A DNA stretch of 64,000 bases from Trichuris trichiura (taxonomy: Eukaryota; Nematoda; Enoplea; Trichinellida; Trichuridae): positions 1,426,001 through 1,490,000 of the forward strand of contig JBAJFE010000004.1 of assembly GCA_037903355.1 (NCBI GenBank), in the 5' to 3' direction. The notes under the pieces are model-generated. The model saw only the letters and a list, made by a program, of their open reading frames with translations. It ran no database searches and was not told the origin of the DNA. The translations under genes and the position numbers were made by a program. Positions 43,601 through 58,203 of this stretch are shown in pieces. Every line of letters starts with the position of its first letter. The first letter of the stretch is position 1.

Positions 43601-46600
43601 AGGCCTGGGCAGCAGCAGACAGCCACCCTCGGAACAACAATGTCGTCTGAACAGGTCAGTGAGCTTTGAACAGCCTTGGAAGTACACCGAATGGTCGTTT
43701 GGGGCAGACAGTATCTCATCTTTTCGGTGACAATGGCCCTGTGAAAACACGATTTATGCGTGGTAACAACTGATGGTCATTCGGGACGGTCCTTGCAGCC
43801 GGAAAAGAGAATAACGCTTATTTGCAGAATGTATACGCATATCTTTGCTCGGAATTAAACTAATTAGCCGTAGTTAAGTTGTTGTTCGCCTATGTCAACC
43901 CACTCGCCGACGCGGTATCAGATTGTAGCCCAAAATGACCCTTCTTCCTTGTCTCGTTGCTGGATATTACTAAGACAATTAGGATTTTCAATTCTCAGCA
44001 ACCTCTGTTGATCCTCTGGGCGTAACCTAAGGAAGCGCAAGCTTACTAGGCTGAGGTGATATATATGCGCTGACTAGACCTAACCATAAGTTCGTAATAG
44101 GACCATTTGGTTTCCAATGGTTTAGTGCTCACTGAGCCATGGTTTTAAGCGACTGACGAAAACAGGCTGTTTTCTTTGAAAAATGCCGCGACCCCTTGGA
44201 AATGGTCGTTGTTTACTCTATTTGGCAGAACTGGTTGGCGACACCTGTCACGATTAGAGGCGCTCCATGGAGCAGCGCCGGAATAAGCTAATGGATGGGC
44301 TAACAGCTCGCGGAAACTGTACCAGCCCTCTTCGTAAACGAAAGGATCGAAATTCATATATTGCCCAATTTCGTTGCAAGGCGACAACCCGCCGGATAAT
44401 CCAATTGACTATCCTCATCGGCTAGTGCCTATTGATCGCCCATGGATGAATAGTTGGTCTACCCGCATCCGGAAGGGCGACTAATTCACGTCGGACGGCT
44501 GGCGCCAATCAGCAGTCAGCCGGGAGAGAGGTGCCTTTATTAGGGGTCATCGATTTACTAGTGGTCTTCGTACCCCGGATAGTTTTGATCACCCTCGCCA
44601 AGCCGTTTCGTCAAGGCTGACATTGAATGACTCAAACGCGCATGGACAAGAGTTGTTCTTTTTCGCCGTTGGCCAGTTGGAACGGCGTATCAAAGCTGGA
44701 GGTCACCTTAGTTGTCGAAAAGGCCTATTTCCCACCTCACTTCCAATGCGATGCACCAAAGGCCATAAATAACGGACCTGCCAGGTACAGCGCGCAGTCT
44801 CGTAACGACACGAATCCTGACGACTATACGATCTGTCTGGCGACCGTGAAATTGGTCAATACGACCCCATCTGCGCCCCAGCGTCGTCGCAAAGCCTGGA
44901 TGTTCAAAGCTTCTGAATAAACAAACAGCGACGGAGTTTTTATTTAAGGATGACATACGTCCTTTACGGGATAAAAAGCACAACTGGTCGGCGACAACAA
45001 AAACAGTGCGCATAGGACCTACCGACGCCGTCTGCCTGCTGTTTTCTGAAGGTCAGCAACAGGTAACCGGTTGAAAGCATAAGCAAAAAGGGTGCCCTTT
45101 ACGAAAGCGCTATCAGCCTTTGAAACGCGTTGCGCTAAAACGGCAACTTGACCGATAGGTGTCCGCTTATCTTAGCGAATTGCCGACATATGTTGGACAG
45201 GCAGCGAAAGATCAAACGAGCAGATAGGAGGCATCAAATGATAGCCGCACTAAGCAGGTGTTCAAGGCAACAAAACAGATCCAATACGGACAACAAGCGA
45301 CCCTCCGTGGGCTACATAACCGCCAGGAGAGCGCTACGAACAATGTTAGATGAACATGCGAAGATACTTACCAAAAAAGGAGATCGCCAACGTGCCACAG
45401 ACGTTTCGACAAGGCATGATGATCAAGCTCAACTCTTTTGAACGCTGTTACAGTTCTGCAAAAAAGCATATCTGATGTTACATAATGAAGTTGGCATTAG
45501 TATTGCATATGCGCGAAAGAGGAAAGCAACACACGAGCGTCTCGGACCATTGCTTCAACTGTAACAGATCTGACGGCTCTCGGCTCATACTTGGTCGCGA
45601 TGTGACCAATAATTCAGTATCAGCAGCTGCAGCGCCACCATTATGGTCGACCGCCCATCCAGTCGACAGGAAGACTAAGCGATAAAGACAAGGTCGAGTG
45701 TTTGAGGAGAAATGGCGGGTAGGCGCACCATTTCGCTTAGCGCGACATCTGTTCAAGACGCGCCCATAACAAACCTGTCGCGCCTTTAGCGAACCGCTCT
45801 AAAGTACACACGTTGCCGCTGCTATGACCTGCAGGCAGCTTTAGGAGGCGATCCAGCTATGTATGCCGTCCGGTTGGAAAAGTAGCAACTTCGCCAGTAG
45901 TCGTTGCGTGCAAAGTTGAACCTCCAGAAAACGTAGTCTAACTTCTCGGCGAAGCGAAAGCGGCTAAACAGTTTAGCTATTGTCACATTCGCGTAATCAA
46001 TATTAGTTTAGAGGCTTTTAAATTCCATTGTACAATGCGGCGTGCTTTAATTCCCATAAATGGCGATGGTGTTTGCCTAAATGCCCGAACGCGAATAGGG
46101 AAAAGAATTTAAGCTAGGCATTATGCCATCCACGACTGGGATAAGTTCTTGTCCTTTATTGGAATTATGGTGTTGCTATTCCTAAGGGAAAAATAAAAGC
46201 ATTAAGTCCATTTAAAGTGATATAAATACCGTGAACAGAGCAGAGCTCAGCGATGAGCCAACGACCACTCCACATGGCGGGTGTAACCTAGAAAGAAAAC
46301 ATCGGATCGGATGCTTGGGCGTCGGTTGCTTTTTCCACTCGTTTTCCCTTTGCCACGACGGAAAATGTAAATAGAAAAAGGATCAACTAAAACTGAACAG
46401 CGCCCAGTTGTTCTCGCCTTTCTTCGTTTTTTGTTTCACCTCAACTTGGCGCCCTGCGTTTTGTTGTTACCCGACTCGTCCAAACGAAAACTTGAGCACG
46501 CGCGGGATACGCTAGCGGTCGCTTTGTCATCTTCCATTTCCAAATGCCCAAAAAAAACTCCCTTTGCTGGTCGAAAGCTTCTTAGGCAAAACGGCATTTC

Positions 46601-49600
46601 CAGAAGTCTGAGCTGAGATAAACGACCGTGCATTCCTGACGTGTACAACGCAACAGATAAGTCTAATCGTCTTAGGGAATCTTTCCGTCTTTTTTGAACC
46701 GAGTCGTTGTTCGCTCTTATCGCGATGGCGGAACATTGTGACTAATGAATTTGCATAAAACATACGGTTTTGATAACTAGGTGCAATGAAGATTCACTCC
46801 AGACTAATGGTCGCGAAGCTTCGCCAAAACGCGCCACTTTTTTTTGAAGCGTGAAAAACGCGCTGCGTATCTGTCTCTTATCTAGAAATTTATTTTTTTT
46901 TGTATTTCTTTTTGTACTCTACATGCCGAGCTTGTTTTGAAACACATTTTCAGCATCGGCTAAGCATTGATAACATACGCTTTGAGCTTCTGGTTATCTA
47001 CGTAAACGCGAAAAAGCTCGAACCTTCGCAGATGGCCTACGCTTAGCCAAAAAAGAGAAAAGCTACTAAACTCCCTTACCCCTTTATGGCTTTAAGCATA
47101 GGTGCTTCGATTTACTTGCAACTGTGCAGCGAAAAGGCGAAGCATCTACTTATGTTCCCTAAAGCTCAAGGCTGCTACGACTTCTGAGAATACGCGTCTT
47201 ATCCGAAGACTTTACGAACTAATAATGCGAATGGCTGTCAGCCTAAAGTCTACCTTGATTTGTGCAGGCAGATAGGTGTCATTTCTAGATTTCGTAGCCG
47301 CTTGGCGAAATCGTACAAAAATAATCAGCCTAATTATTCATTTACGAATTTCTTAGCTCCCGCGAGCTATCCTGAGTGAACAATTATGAAAATATCGATT
47401 CAACGTTTCCCGACTCACACCAACGTCTAATGGGCCTAGGTTGTGACCATAATCAGTTTTGCCGTCTTTAGCTGATTATTCGTTCCGCAGAGGCGGGAAC
47501 AAGTGAGCTTGCCCTTTGCGCTCCGCCAGTGGATGCGTGGCAGAAGTCTTCTGTGAGCCCATTACAGGACGTAAGTGGAATGTCAACTTCTTATACCCAT
47601 TGATATCATCCCTGTTCGTAATCAATATCATCAAATGGCAGCTTCTGTAGGCAAGCAATAATTCCCGCTGATATAACGTCTAAACATTGTCGTATTCAAG
47701 TGGTTCCCCTTGACAACAAACCCTTGTTGTCACTTGTACATGTAATTATGCTCAAGGAACCATTTAACAAGGTCACTGAAATGTCCATGCGAAAAAATGT
47801 ATTGCCTACCGAATCCAGTCCTGTCGTTCATAATAATTCAACTGCCAACGTCTCATCTTGCTATTGATACGTCCAGGTATGAATGTTCGAAGCCAAACGA
47901 CTACATGGCGTCTATGGGCGCTTTTTTTTAAAAATTCAGTCCCCGCCAGTACACAATGAATTTGCTGAGCAACCGTTTGACCGTTCAGCGCGGAAAATCG
48001 CTTCTCAAATGAAAGACAGGATGCGATGCTATTGAGCCGCACACAGCCCTGCGCTTAAGGTGACATAAGCAGCTGCCGCGCTGCCATTCCATAGAAAAGT
48101 GCGTAGATTCATTCCCGGGACATCGTTTTTCTTCGCATAAGGCCAGTTTGCTTTCCTATCGACAACTTGCCTATTCGGGAAGGTCTTAGTGTTGTTTTAA
48201 AATGAAAATTGTAATTGAAGAGGAGTTGTTGGCGGGTACGCGCGAAACCGGTTCACCTTCCCTGTAAAGGTACCGTTGGAAGCGAGGACGTCAGTGCCAA
48301 CAGCGGTCGGCAAATCAGGAGGCGATCGGCAAATACGCGCTACTTACTGCGTTGACAAGACGGCAGACAGATGTAGGCCGTAAGCAAAGTTACCTATAGG
48401 TCTCAGGTGCGCGTCTTCGGATAGGTTGTGGCAATTTATATACCCTCGGATGAATCATCATTGTCTGCCAGGGCGGTCCGGCAAACTGGACCGTACCTTC
48501 CAATAGTGTTCCTTAATTCATTGTTTATTCTTAAATTACTGTGCAAACAGTTGGTTAATCACCGGTTCGAACGATTTGTGACTGTCGCTTCAGTGAAAAC
48601 GTAGCGCATCAGCATTTAAATAAAACAAGTGAGTTCGGCCGGAAAGGAGGGCAGCAATACGCCTTGACAGATCTGCCGCGGAAGCTTTCATGAAACGTTG
48701 GCTCCAAGACTGCATTAATACAAAGGAAGAAAGCAGAAAAAATCTGTTTAACCTCTAAAGTACGGTATATTTTCAATTGTCAAAAAAACTAAGTCTTTGG
48801 AGTGAAAGTTGCTTAGGTTACGCCGCGTGGATTGGGAGTCTTGCATCACAGCTGTTCGGCTGCTGACAGAACTTTTAAACTTCATCCTTACTTTCGTACC
48901 TCGAACGTACTCTGAAGCAGGAAAAATAAACCTTAACTAGGTCTCCTGCTTTATAAAGTTTCATTTCTGTAGTGGTTAAGAGCTTTTGCAATCCCGCCAT
49001 TCGCCTTATCTATTTAAAAGCAGCTTTTAGGCGCGTTCTATTGTCGGTAATCAAATATTCGAAAAAGGTAACCTAATTCGGTATCTTTTTCTTTTTTTGG
49101 GCTATAGGTTTTATTTCTGGCCAACCAAAACGTTTTGTTTTTCCTAAGGCGTAGAAATAAACCAGACGACCTTTTTTTCGACTACATAAAAACTGCACGT
49201 ACGCTTATTATAGGCCGTTTTTTTACTTCACTTCGTCTGTACTTAGTTTGGCTCCAATTGCTGCCAGCAGCGAGTTGGTATAACGGTAAGAACTCTTAGT
49301 GATGCGCAGGTGAACAACCAAATTTCTTTTGTGAGCAATAATCGTAGACAGCCAGTTGGAGCTACAAACAAGCTTATGAATGAAAACTGCAAGCCGAGTG
49401 CTTATAAAAGGCGCTTTTTTCTTTCCTTGAAAGCAGCGCGGGTGGAAGCAGCTACGCGTCTGCTAGGCAGGCGTTTGTTGAATAACTGATAAGAAGGGAA
49501 TACTGGCAGGTCAAAAAGCAGTCTAGTCAGCCAGTTGGAGAAGAGAACAAACGAACTTTTTTCCCCCACTGAGAAGGAGTCCAATCTGCCGGCTAGTTTT

Positions 49601-52600
49601 ATAGAGGAAACGCTTAGTCGGCTGGTTACATGCATTGACTCATGATCAAACCAGACAAAAAAGATTACGCGATATTAAACTGCACTTTTCTGTCAGAGCG
49701 ATGAAGGCGATTATTCAAACTGAACCAGTTGGCGAGATGCCGTCCACGGAGAAACATAATAAATGTCATTATCAATGGAGAGCGAAGAGTAGCCGATGTT
49801 ATTTACACCTTCGCTACAGCATTATCGCCTTTCGTTGTTGTCCAGACGGGATGATGCATCCGAAAACTTGTCCAGCTGCTATCAATCTTTTCTTGTCACT
49901 TCGTCTGGCCCGGTGGAGCTTCTAATAAAGTCCCAGCGAAATAGACGAGCTGCTTAACGAATTGTTGGGTCCGGAAATTTACGACTCATTTTTTTTTGTT
50001 TAATGAGCTGTCTGCACAGGATTCAACCGTTGAAGGTGTATAAACGCCCACCGCGCTCTTTGCTAAGCAATTTGAATGAATGCCAACGACAAAAGAAGAT
50101 CAGGCATAGCAAAGCTTGAAATTTTATGCCATAACCCTACGAAGAGGAAATACGGAAAGCGAAATGGGATAGGAATGCACTGCCCATTCAGCTTTAATTA
50201 TTTCCTACAAAACTTCGTAAACGCACTGCCCGAACGGAAGTACACTCGTCTGTTGCTCAAAGCTGCAGATGGACTTGCTGGTTTTAGAGCAGGGAACCGG
50301 CTGGTACGGAACGCATATAAAGCGCCAGCTTTGCTTCCTTACGTCATTCATATAGCTGCAGTCCAAAGCGGCAAACCTGTGCACCTGATCGCCACTTTTT
50401 GGAAATGCTTTACGCGAACCTATTTTCCATACACGTTGAGACTGCGCGCGCTTATGTAAGCAGAAAATAGATGAAAGTTAAAAATAGATGCCATAAGTTA
50501 CACTTTTTCCGTAAAGCAGAACTTACGCTAGCCAGTTTTGAACGCTGAAATAAATCGCCCGAACGAAAAACTGCGCGTTGCTTGTAAATGAGTCTGAAAA
50601 TCCAAATCTTATTATTCTATTAATATATTGAAGGTTACCGCGTTGTACGTAAATCGGTTTTCTGTTTTCCCTGCCAAATAATCCCTAAATAAGATTGCTA
50701 CGTTTCCAGACATGCAATGTCAGCCGAAGCGTGAAAGGTCGCGGCTTTTTCTTATTCTTTAACGTTTTACCCCAACGTGTTTCTCGCCTGAGCTATCTCG
50801 TTGAAATCCCGTACAAAGAAGGGCGGTTTAATTTACGAAATGATAGCATAGCGAGGAATCGCTTTTTTTCCAGATTTGCAGAAGTAAAATTGTTAGTCAC
50901 TCGCCCTTATCAATTTTCGTAGCGCTGTCTAAACAAGCAGGCGTTAGTCGCGCTCAAGAGTTGAGGCAGACGAAAGTTGAAAACAGCCAAGAAGGAGCTA
51001 AATAGGCAGATAGCCGTCTATCAAATATGAAAGATGACAAAGGCTTTCTGAGGAGTTCTATTTTTGCCCATTGGCAGATGATGAAGCTAATTAAAGTTGG
51101 TAATCATTAACGCGGCTTTCATTATAAGCTTATTGTGACGAAGTAATAATAATGTAATAAGTCGTATTCAAATCCTATCAACCAAAAGGCTTCGAAAGTG
51201 AGTAGGAGCTTTCGCTTTCAAAGCTGCTACTTCTAAAGTTCGCAACTAACGCTTATCAGTCCAATGCTGGCAGAAGCATATCACGAACTACTACTTATCG
51301 CCTGAGTTAAACATTAAAACTTGAAAGTTGAAAGCAATACATTCAATCAAAAGCTTTGCTGCTCCAACTGATAACCTGCAATAGCAAAAGGCGCACAACT
51401 CCGCAAACGAGTGACTTTTATCTTTGCTTGGAGTGGGTTTTCCACAAAGTTTCGAAAGGAACAATCCCGAAAGAAGAAAATCCCGAATAAACAAAGGCAT
51501 TTGCTTTCTTTTTTCCTCACAGTTTGGTGTACCCTATCTCAGCCTAGAGAACAATAACGCTCGTACGGAGCTTATGCTTATCTTTAGGCTTAGGTGGCGT
51601 ACAAGAACCGTGAGCAACAGGGGAAAGCAGTCAGGATTTTAGCAATTCGGGATTTCGAAATACGCCATCTTGGGGGCATGGCTCTATGATAGCATTAAAA
51701 AGTAAACGCCCAAAATGGGGACAAAGCGACTCATGTATCCTTTTTCCTTAAGGCTTAGAAACTGGCTTCAAGCAACAACGCAAAATACTGAAGCTGGAAA
51801 CGATACGCGGGTTGTCTTGACAGCTATGTAAATGAGTTTGAATATTCAAATAACGGCTTCGACAAAAGCTTTTCTGCTTCGGCGGAAAGCCCTATGTGCT
51901 ATGCTTGATGCAGCAGAAAGTAAGGCATTTTTTTTGCTTACAGTGGACATAGCCTAAGATGCCCAAATGAAATGTTTTTTATGCAAGAGGAAGTGCAGGA
52001 ATTTGAAGCAGAACAATGCAGCAAAGCCATGAATCAGCAATCGGCTGTAGCTCGGCTTGACGAGTGCTGATCACTTGGCATTTAACAAATGCGTAACAAC
52101 GAATTCCTGAACTATTTCAAAATTGTTGGACGAACAAAATTTGATCACGTTTCAAGAAAAACTAGTCGCAACATTGCGAAGGAAGTTCAGGAGACAGAAT
52201 AGCAATTTTTCATTAAAGTAAGAGAATTGCATGTTTTTCCTAATCAATGGAAAAGTGAAATTTGCTGTAATGAGGATGTAGCTGCGGCGTTGCCTTTTTT
52301 GGACTTGCACTGATCAGGGCAACGCGAGTAGAATTGTTCAATGGAGAATAATGGTAGTATTTTATTACCTTTTACGAAATCGATGCACACACGTGTACTC
52401 GTCCTGTCAGCTAAGCGAGATCACTCGTTCGACAACCAATAAGTCACGAAATGACAGCACTGACAATCTGGACGAAGTGAACACATATGGAGAAGTGCAC
52501 TCTCCACTTTGACGCCTCTGCAATTTAATGAGTCAGCCGGATCTCCGCTATAGATAAAGATTTATGCGTATACATTCATAAGGTGCAATTTTTTGAATGT

Positions 52601-55600
52601 TTTTAATAAATATTTTAAACAATCATTCAAAGCAATAATACTGGCAATGGTCGATAATTTTGGCTTACACAATAGGTCCAATCGATAGTACAGCTTAAGC
52701 AGCATTCTATCATGTACTATTTCAAATCTCAGCGCGGGCGTGAACGTGAGTCCATAGCAGATTTTTCCGCTTATGTTACCTGATTCAAGCCCCATCTTTT
52801 TCGTAGTTATCGAAGTCAACAAACTCTTCCAAAAAAGCACTATATTAAGGCGCGGGAATAGGCAGACGCTTTAAAATGATAGAAGCCCAAATTAGAAGTG
52901 TCAGCTGGCATAAAAAATTGATAAGAATCCTAGTCGATGGACTGATATTTGCTTAGTGAAACACTGACGTAAGATGGAAAACGCGAAAATGAATTTGCAC
53001 AGAGTAATTTGCCTACCGGTACAGGAAGCTGCATCGTTGGGTGTATATATGATGAAATAACCAGAAATTCCGCCCGCACGGAAAGGAGTTGCCGCCGTAG
53101 CTGGCCGGATGTGAGTACAAGGCCAACGGAGGACCATAGTCCTTTTCGACCGGAGGAATGTTGAAGGTATCTATCCTTCGGACCAGCGGTTTACTACTTA
53201 GAGTTATGCTATGACAAGTCACGAACACCTGACAAGATGACTACTTTTTTGAGAGGAGTATGTATAACGCGCCTGTTTTTTGAATACTTCAACTCTGTCA
53301 TAAGGAGAAGTGAAATGGCGAGTTGCCAGTACATACCTGCATTTTTTGCTTTTTCTCTCTGCCTCTCAGCGAAGGAGATAACACCACCACGTCAGACTGA
53401 CACGCAGCCTATAAAGCTGCTCGGGAACCCTTCTTTGTTTTTATGAATGAGGAAAGTCACCATACAGTAGTGCAATAAGAGTAATTCGGATGAGTCATGA
53501 ATCCCGAAAATTCGGGATGCCATGTCCACGTTGCGTACAAAGGCCTTTGAAAATTGTCATTTAATTGATCTATAGGTTTCTTTCGTTTGCCCTAAAGAGC
53601 ACATCTGCTGTTGGAAAAAAAGAGGCGGAAAAAAATAGGGTTGTAACAGCTGCGGAATTCTACGAAGCAAACGGTAGCGCTGCCCGAATGGCGCCACATG
53701 CCGCGAACAATTTCAAACCTTCGGAATGGCACTTGGCTTTTGCATCGCGTTGCTGCCTCTGCGACCTTTCGCTTAGACGGCGCTGCATCGTCACTTTTTG
53801 CTCATTCAAAAAACGTCACGGATGATCGAAATAGAAGGATTGTTGGGCGATCTGTGAACAACTGTTTTCTTTGATTTCCACGACTTTTTCAGACGGAATA
53901 GCGGCGCTTCGGCGCAACATGATCGATAGTTGCCTGCCTACTTCTCTTAACCTATGGCGGGAAAGTAGTTATCTGCAGTGGTAGAAATTCGCTCTTTAAA
54001 AATGAAATGAACCAAAAACCCATGCCGCCTAGTCAATTACGGCTTCGCGGTTCCATGAGCGGAGGGATTGTTCCTACAGCATGAAATTGACCGCGGGAAG
54101 CGTGTTCGCGCCTTCTGCAATTGCATGTCTCGTTTGCTACAACGAGCATTCAATCACACGTAGTAGATGTCTTGACTGAAATTCCGGACGAGCGATGCTA
54201 TCTGAGAGGAGCCGTGAGTTTTCAGACAACCGGATACATTTCGCTTTTCGTCGCAACTGCCAAGAAGATACCTTTGCAAATCGCTTTTTCCGGCTGGAAA
54301 AAAAGTATTCTTTGGAAGAGCGTGTTTCCAAGACTCATTTCTCCACCGGTGATTCAGAAATGCGAGGGCACCGCAAAGGTTCATAGAATTTTTCCCAGCC
54401 GGCTTTGCGCATAGTTTTCTACCAGTTGCAGGTGGGATATGCGCTCCTAAGTTTTAAGGCTTGACGAACTCTGACCTTCTAGCTCAAGTCTCGAATCAGC
54501 TTGCTTTTTAATACTTCGGATCTTGTTTCTTAGAGTCATCTAAGAAATGCAGGTTTCATTCTGGTCGGTATGCCATTCATCCGGTTGGGATTTCACTAGC
54601 GAGCAGGTCGACTATTTTGTTTTGCTCGCGTTTCAGTCTGAGCCAAAATATAAGCCTTACGTTTTAGCTTAGGCTTAGATGAGGGCAGAACGGGATGGCC
54701 GGCAAACTACAGTATCAAGGTGGGGCAATTAAGAGAATCCGATATTTCAATTAACTTCGATAGCCTGGAAAAATTTGTGTGTAAGGAAATTGCAAAATAA
54801 GATTTTTAAAACAGTTTTAACTGCCAATTAATTCTTTTCGCAAGAGTTAAAGATTTAAGATGAGAAAAAGTGGGATGACTCGACGTCGTGCGTACCAGCA
54901 ATGAATAACCGGTTTTCATCGCTTCGGAATGAAATGTGAGCCAAGGGAAAAGTGGGAAAAAATAAAGCTGATGAAAATTTTAGGCTGCTCCTCGCAGGCT
55001 GCTGAACAAGGACTTTCAGCTGAAACGGGAATCATGCCACGCAGAAATCGTTCGTTAATACCTGTTTGGGTGGAGGAATGTTGAATTACTATATTATTGG
55101 TATCTGTCTTTAGCCTAAGTCATCAGTCGGCCTCAACTAATCCTATCATGTCCACTGAGAAGCGCAAAGATAATGAACAGTTTTTAAGAAACGGAAAAGC
55201 ACTATGTTAAGCTGGTAGGCGATTTTAATATTCACTAGTTTTCCATTTTCCCATATGCCCATATATGTCCAAGTCATTTTAGGAAAACAGGCAGCGCAGT
55301 AAAGCAATGCAAAAAATAATGATTATAAGCTTTTACTCTGTCGCACTTGTTTGCCTTTTAAAATTGGCCAATCTGATAAAAGCTAATTCTCTGAAAGCCT
55401 TTAATGTTTCTGTGTTCAGACAGGCAACGTAGCTAAGTTGCCATTGGTTATCATTTGAAAATTTGAATTTTTTTAAACGAATACTTTTCTGCCAGTGCTT
55501 ATCTCTTAGCTAATAAAGTGGTCGCTTACGTCCTCTTTTGAGGATAGCTAACGAAGAAAACAAGAGTTATTTGCATTCGCTTTACTCGCATGAGAGTTAA

Positions 55601-57309
55601 TCAGTTTTTTCGCGTACTGACCGCCCGAATGAATAGCCAAAGGCGAAAGCAGTTCAGAGTCAACTTTGACTATCGTAAACGCTTTGTACTCCCTTCACTT
55701 TTGGCGAGCCGGTAAGATGCTTAGAATTGCAAAAGGAGAACTCAGAATGACGGAGGCAAAAACTACTACGTGCACCCAAGAAAATAGAGTACGCTTCCAG
55801 TTGAGAAAAACTCTAAGGCAGCAATTGACTGCCGAAGGAGTGCTGTTATCAATAGGAAACCTATTGTGCAATGACGAATACGTGTAAGCTGATACACAGC
55901 GCAACACAAAGCGGCAAAAGTGTCCTACCTTATGGAGTTACTATAGGGCATGGCATAAAGTTAAATTATAGTTCAGTTTTAAAATTGAACCTCATTCGGT
56001 ATCCGTCTTACGGTTAACCTTTTTCTAAAGAGAAGAAGTGGTTAGGGAAAAAAGCCAACTGCACTATATACTCTACAAGAGACTCGTTGCTTTGGTAGCT
56101 TCCCAAAATGCCGAATACAATCATCTTCCTTCCCGCCTGCTTTACTGTCCTTACATGAAGCCACACTTTCAAAGCCATTTCCTATGCAGTTAAATGGTAA
56201 CAGAGATTTTTAGTTATACGAAAAAGGTAAACTAAGATTCCGGGCGTCGCAGTTCAAATGCGTAAATCTAAATTGTTTTTTAAAACTTAGTAATGTATTA
56301 GAAAATCTTCTTTTCCAAATCTGCTATGGGAAAAAATTAAAAATGGATATTACCGTTTCACAACGTAGTAATTTGGGTTTATTTTATAACTGATCAAAAT
56401 CACAATATTTCCAATAATATTCAGGCTGTGCCGGTTGCTCCATGCCGGCAAAAGCCTATGGCCTCCTAGAGAAGGTTCGAACATCTGTAGCATATTAATA
56501 GCTGAGCTCTTTTTGACTTTGCTATTCGACATATTACGCTCAAAGATTTATGCTCCGCATTTAGTGGCAAAACGACAGACAGCTAAAATGAAACACTTTG
56601 CGGGACGAACGCAGTAGATGACATTTGAATAAATTAATATTATTAATAATAGAAAGCGAATACGTTTCAAATTGACGGAGTATAAGTGGACAAGCTTATA
56701 ATAAATCAACATTTTGACAGCGAAGACTTTGACTTGCCGAAATTGTTCCCAATAAACTTTCGCAGCCGACGCGCTTCTACATGTTACTTGCGAAGCAACA
56801 TTGCCCAAACTTCGGGCATACTGCGCATCTGTTCAACGGTAAAATAAAGATAAGATAAGATTTAATAGAATGCCCTTTTCGCACCACAAAATGATGCAAG
56901 CTGATGAAATCTCATTTCAATAAAAAGTGTCACTCATAATGCCTGTAAAAATATTATCAAATTGGTTGGAGCAATGCAAACTCGGAAGACATCCAACGTG
57001 GTGAGTAGATGGTAGAGTATACTCGAAGGAGCTTTCAAGGGAAGATGTGAAAAGCGGCTGCAGTATAAAAAAGGAAAGCAAGGAAACGATTAAAAAATCT
57101 TGCGAGATCTCTTTTACTGAAACAATGCGAAAAGGGAAGAGTACAAAAGGAAATTTTCAGTTAGAAAAACGGTGGTGACCCACTTAAGCGCCTCAAAAGA
57201 ACTTTAAACATATTCGAAATTTAAACTATGCAAAGGTGGTTTCAAAACGGCGCCATAACTTAGCAGACGCTTTTGGATAAAAACTTACCGTGCATTCACG
57301 ATCCTGCGA
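40607..57309. other. Gene-poor region of 16.7 kb
   Basis: No gene, transposon with ends, tandem repeat or RNA gene could be supported. The longest frames are a Cys-rich 173-codon plus frame (41360-41881), a 149-codon minus frame with an N-terminal hydrophobic stretch (42093-42542) and a 127-codon plus frame (50076-50459); none resembles a known family and no flanking splice structure was found. A Cys-rich minus-strand patch at 43456-43750 vaguely recalls WAP domains. The region may be regulatory DNA for the neighbouring adhesion gene, decayed repeats, or both. Confidence 0.45.
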
Positions 57310-58031
57310 ATGAAACTGGGAACAATACTGCATCATTACAGTACAAGGATAGGATACGCAATTGGTTTAACGGAAAGGACTGAACTTGACAACAATATCC
57401 GCGCTCTACAGATAAGATTTGAAAAATTTGGCGAAAGCTTGCGCGATTTTTGCGACAAGATGACGAACGCTGTCAGTCCGTCTGCCGAACGGAGCTCGCG
57501 ATCCGAATCGTTCGCCCAAACGCTTGATTTCATTGCGTGCAAAACGGATCGAACGCTACCAATGAACTCGGATGTTGGCAATCTTGCATCCTGCGTGCAA
57601 GCAATAGTCGTAGCTGAGCACAAGCTTCAACGTGACATGGAAACTAAAGTACTAAAGCCCAGTCGCGACTTCCTCGAAAACGAATGGAAAGAATTCAAAA
57701 CGGCCGAACGCGACTTGGCCAACGCTACGCTGGAATTGGACAGTTACAAGTCCAAGTTGACGAAATTAATCAAAAGCAATGCAAGCTATCAGGTAAGAGA
57801 ATGAATAAGAACAACAAAAATTACATAACGAAGAATAATGTGCTTCAGAAAGGTTACGAAAAAGTGATCGGTAAATATGAGAAGAGACTTGAAGCATTTG
57901 TAATCATAGTAAACAAGTTGAATGCTTACGAGATACAACATGCCGAAAGAATTAAAGATGCTGTAGACATACTAATTGAATATCACAAATTGGCATTACG
58001 GAAATTCAGAATATATATAGCTTTTCCGTAG
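57310..58031 (+). CDS. BAR-domain protein, family unassigned
   Basis: Two exons, 57310-57792 and 57849-58031, joined by a 56-nt intron (GTAAGA...CTTCAG), 221 residues. Long amphipathic helices cover nearly the whole protein: LTERTELDNNIRALQIRFEK, then VVAEHKLQRDMETKVLKPSR and DFLENEWKEFKTAERDLANA, then KVIGKYEKRLEAFVIIVNKL and IEYHKLALRKF. Spacing of helices and the TERTELD / LKPSRDFLE / EYHKLAL positions fit a classical BAR domain of the endophilin or ARHGAP17/SH3BP1 kind, which dimerises and bends membranes. No SH3 or RhoGAP domain follows; it is either a BAR-only protein or missing further 3' exons (only 172 bp separate it from the converging nars2 stop). Confidence 0.65.
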
Positions 58032-58203
58032 CGATTAGATAAGTTGACTTCTATTCTTTCGGAAGGAAGTTTATGTACGCAAGTAAGCAGCCTTTTATGG
58101 CCATGCATACGATTGTATAATCTCTTTGGCGAATAAACCAAAAGACGCACTTCTGTGGTACCGTTCGAGAAAAACAAGGCAGATGGCAGTAGAAAAACGT
58201 TGC

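Noticed and set aside
48560..48580. GGTTCGAA, resembling a tRNA B box
   Set aside because: No A box at the right distance and no cloverleaf could be folded by eye.
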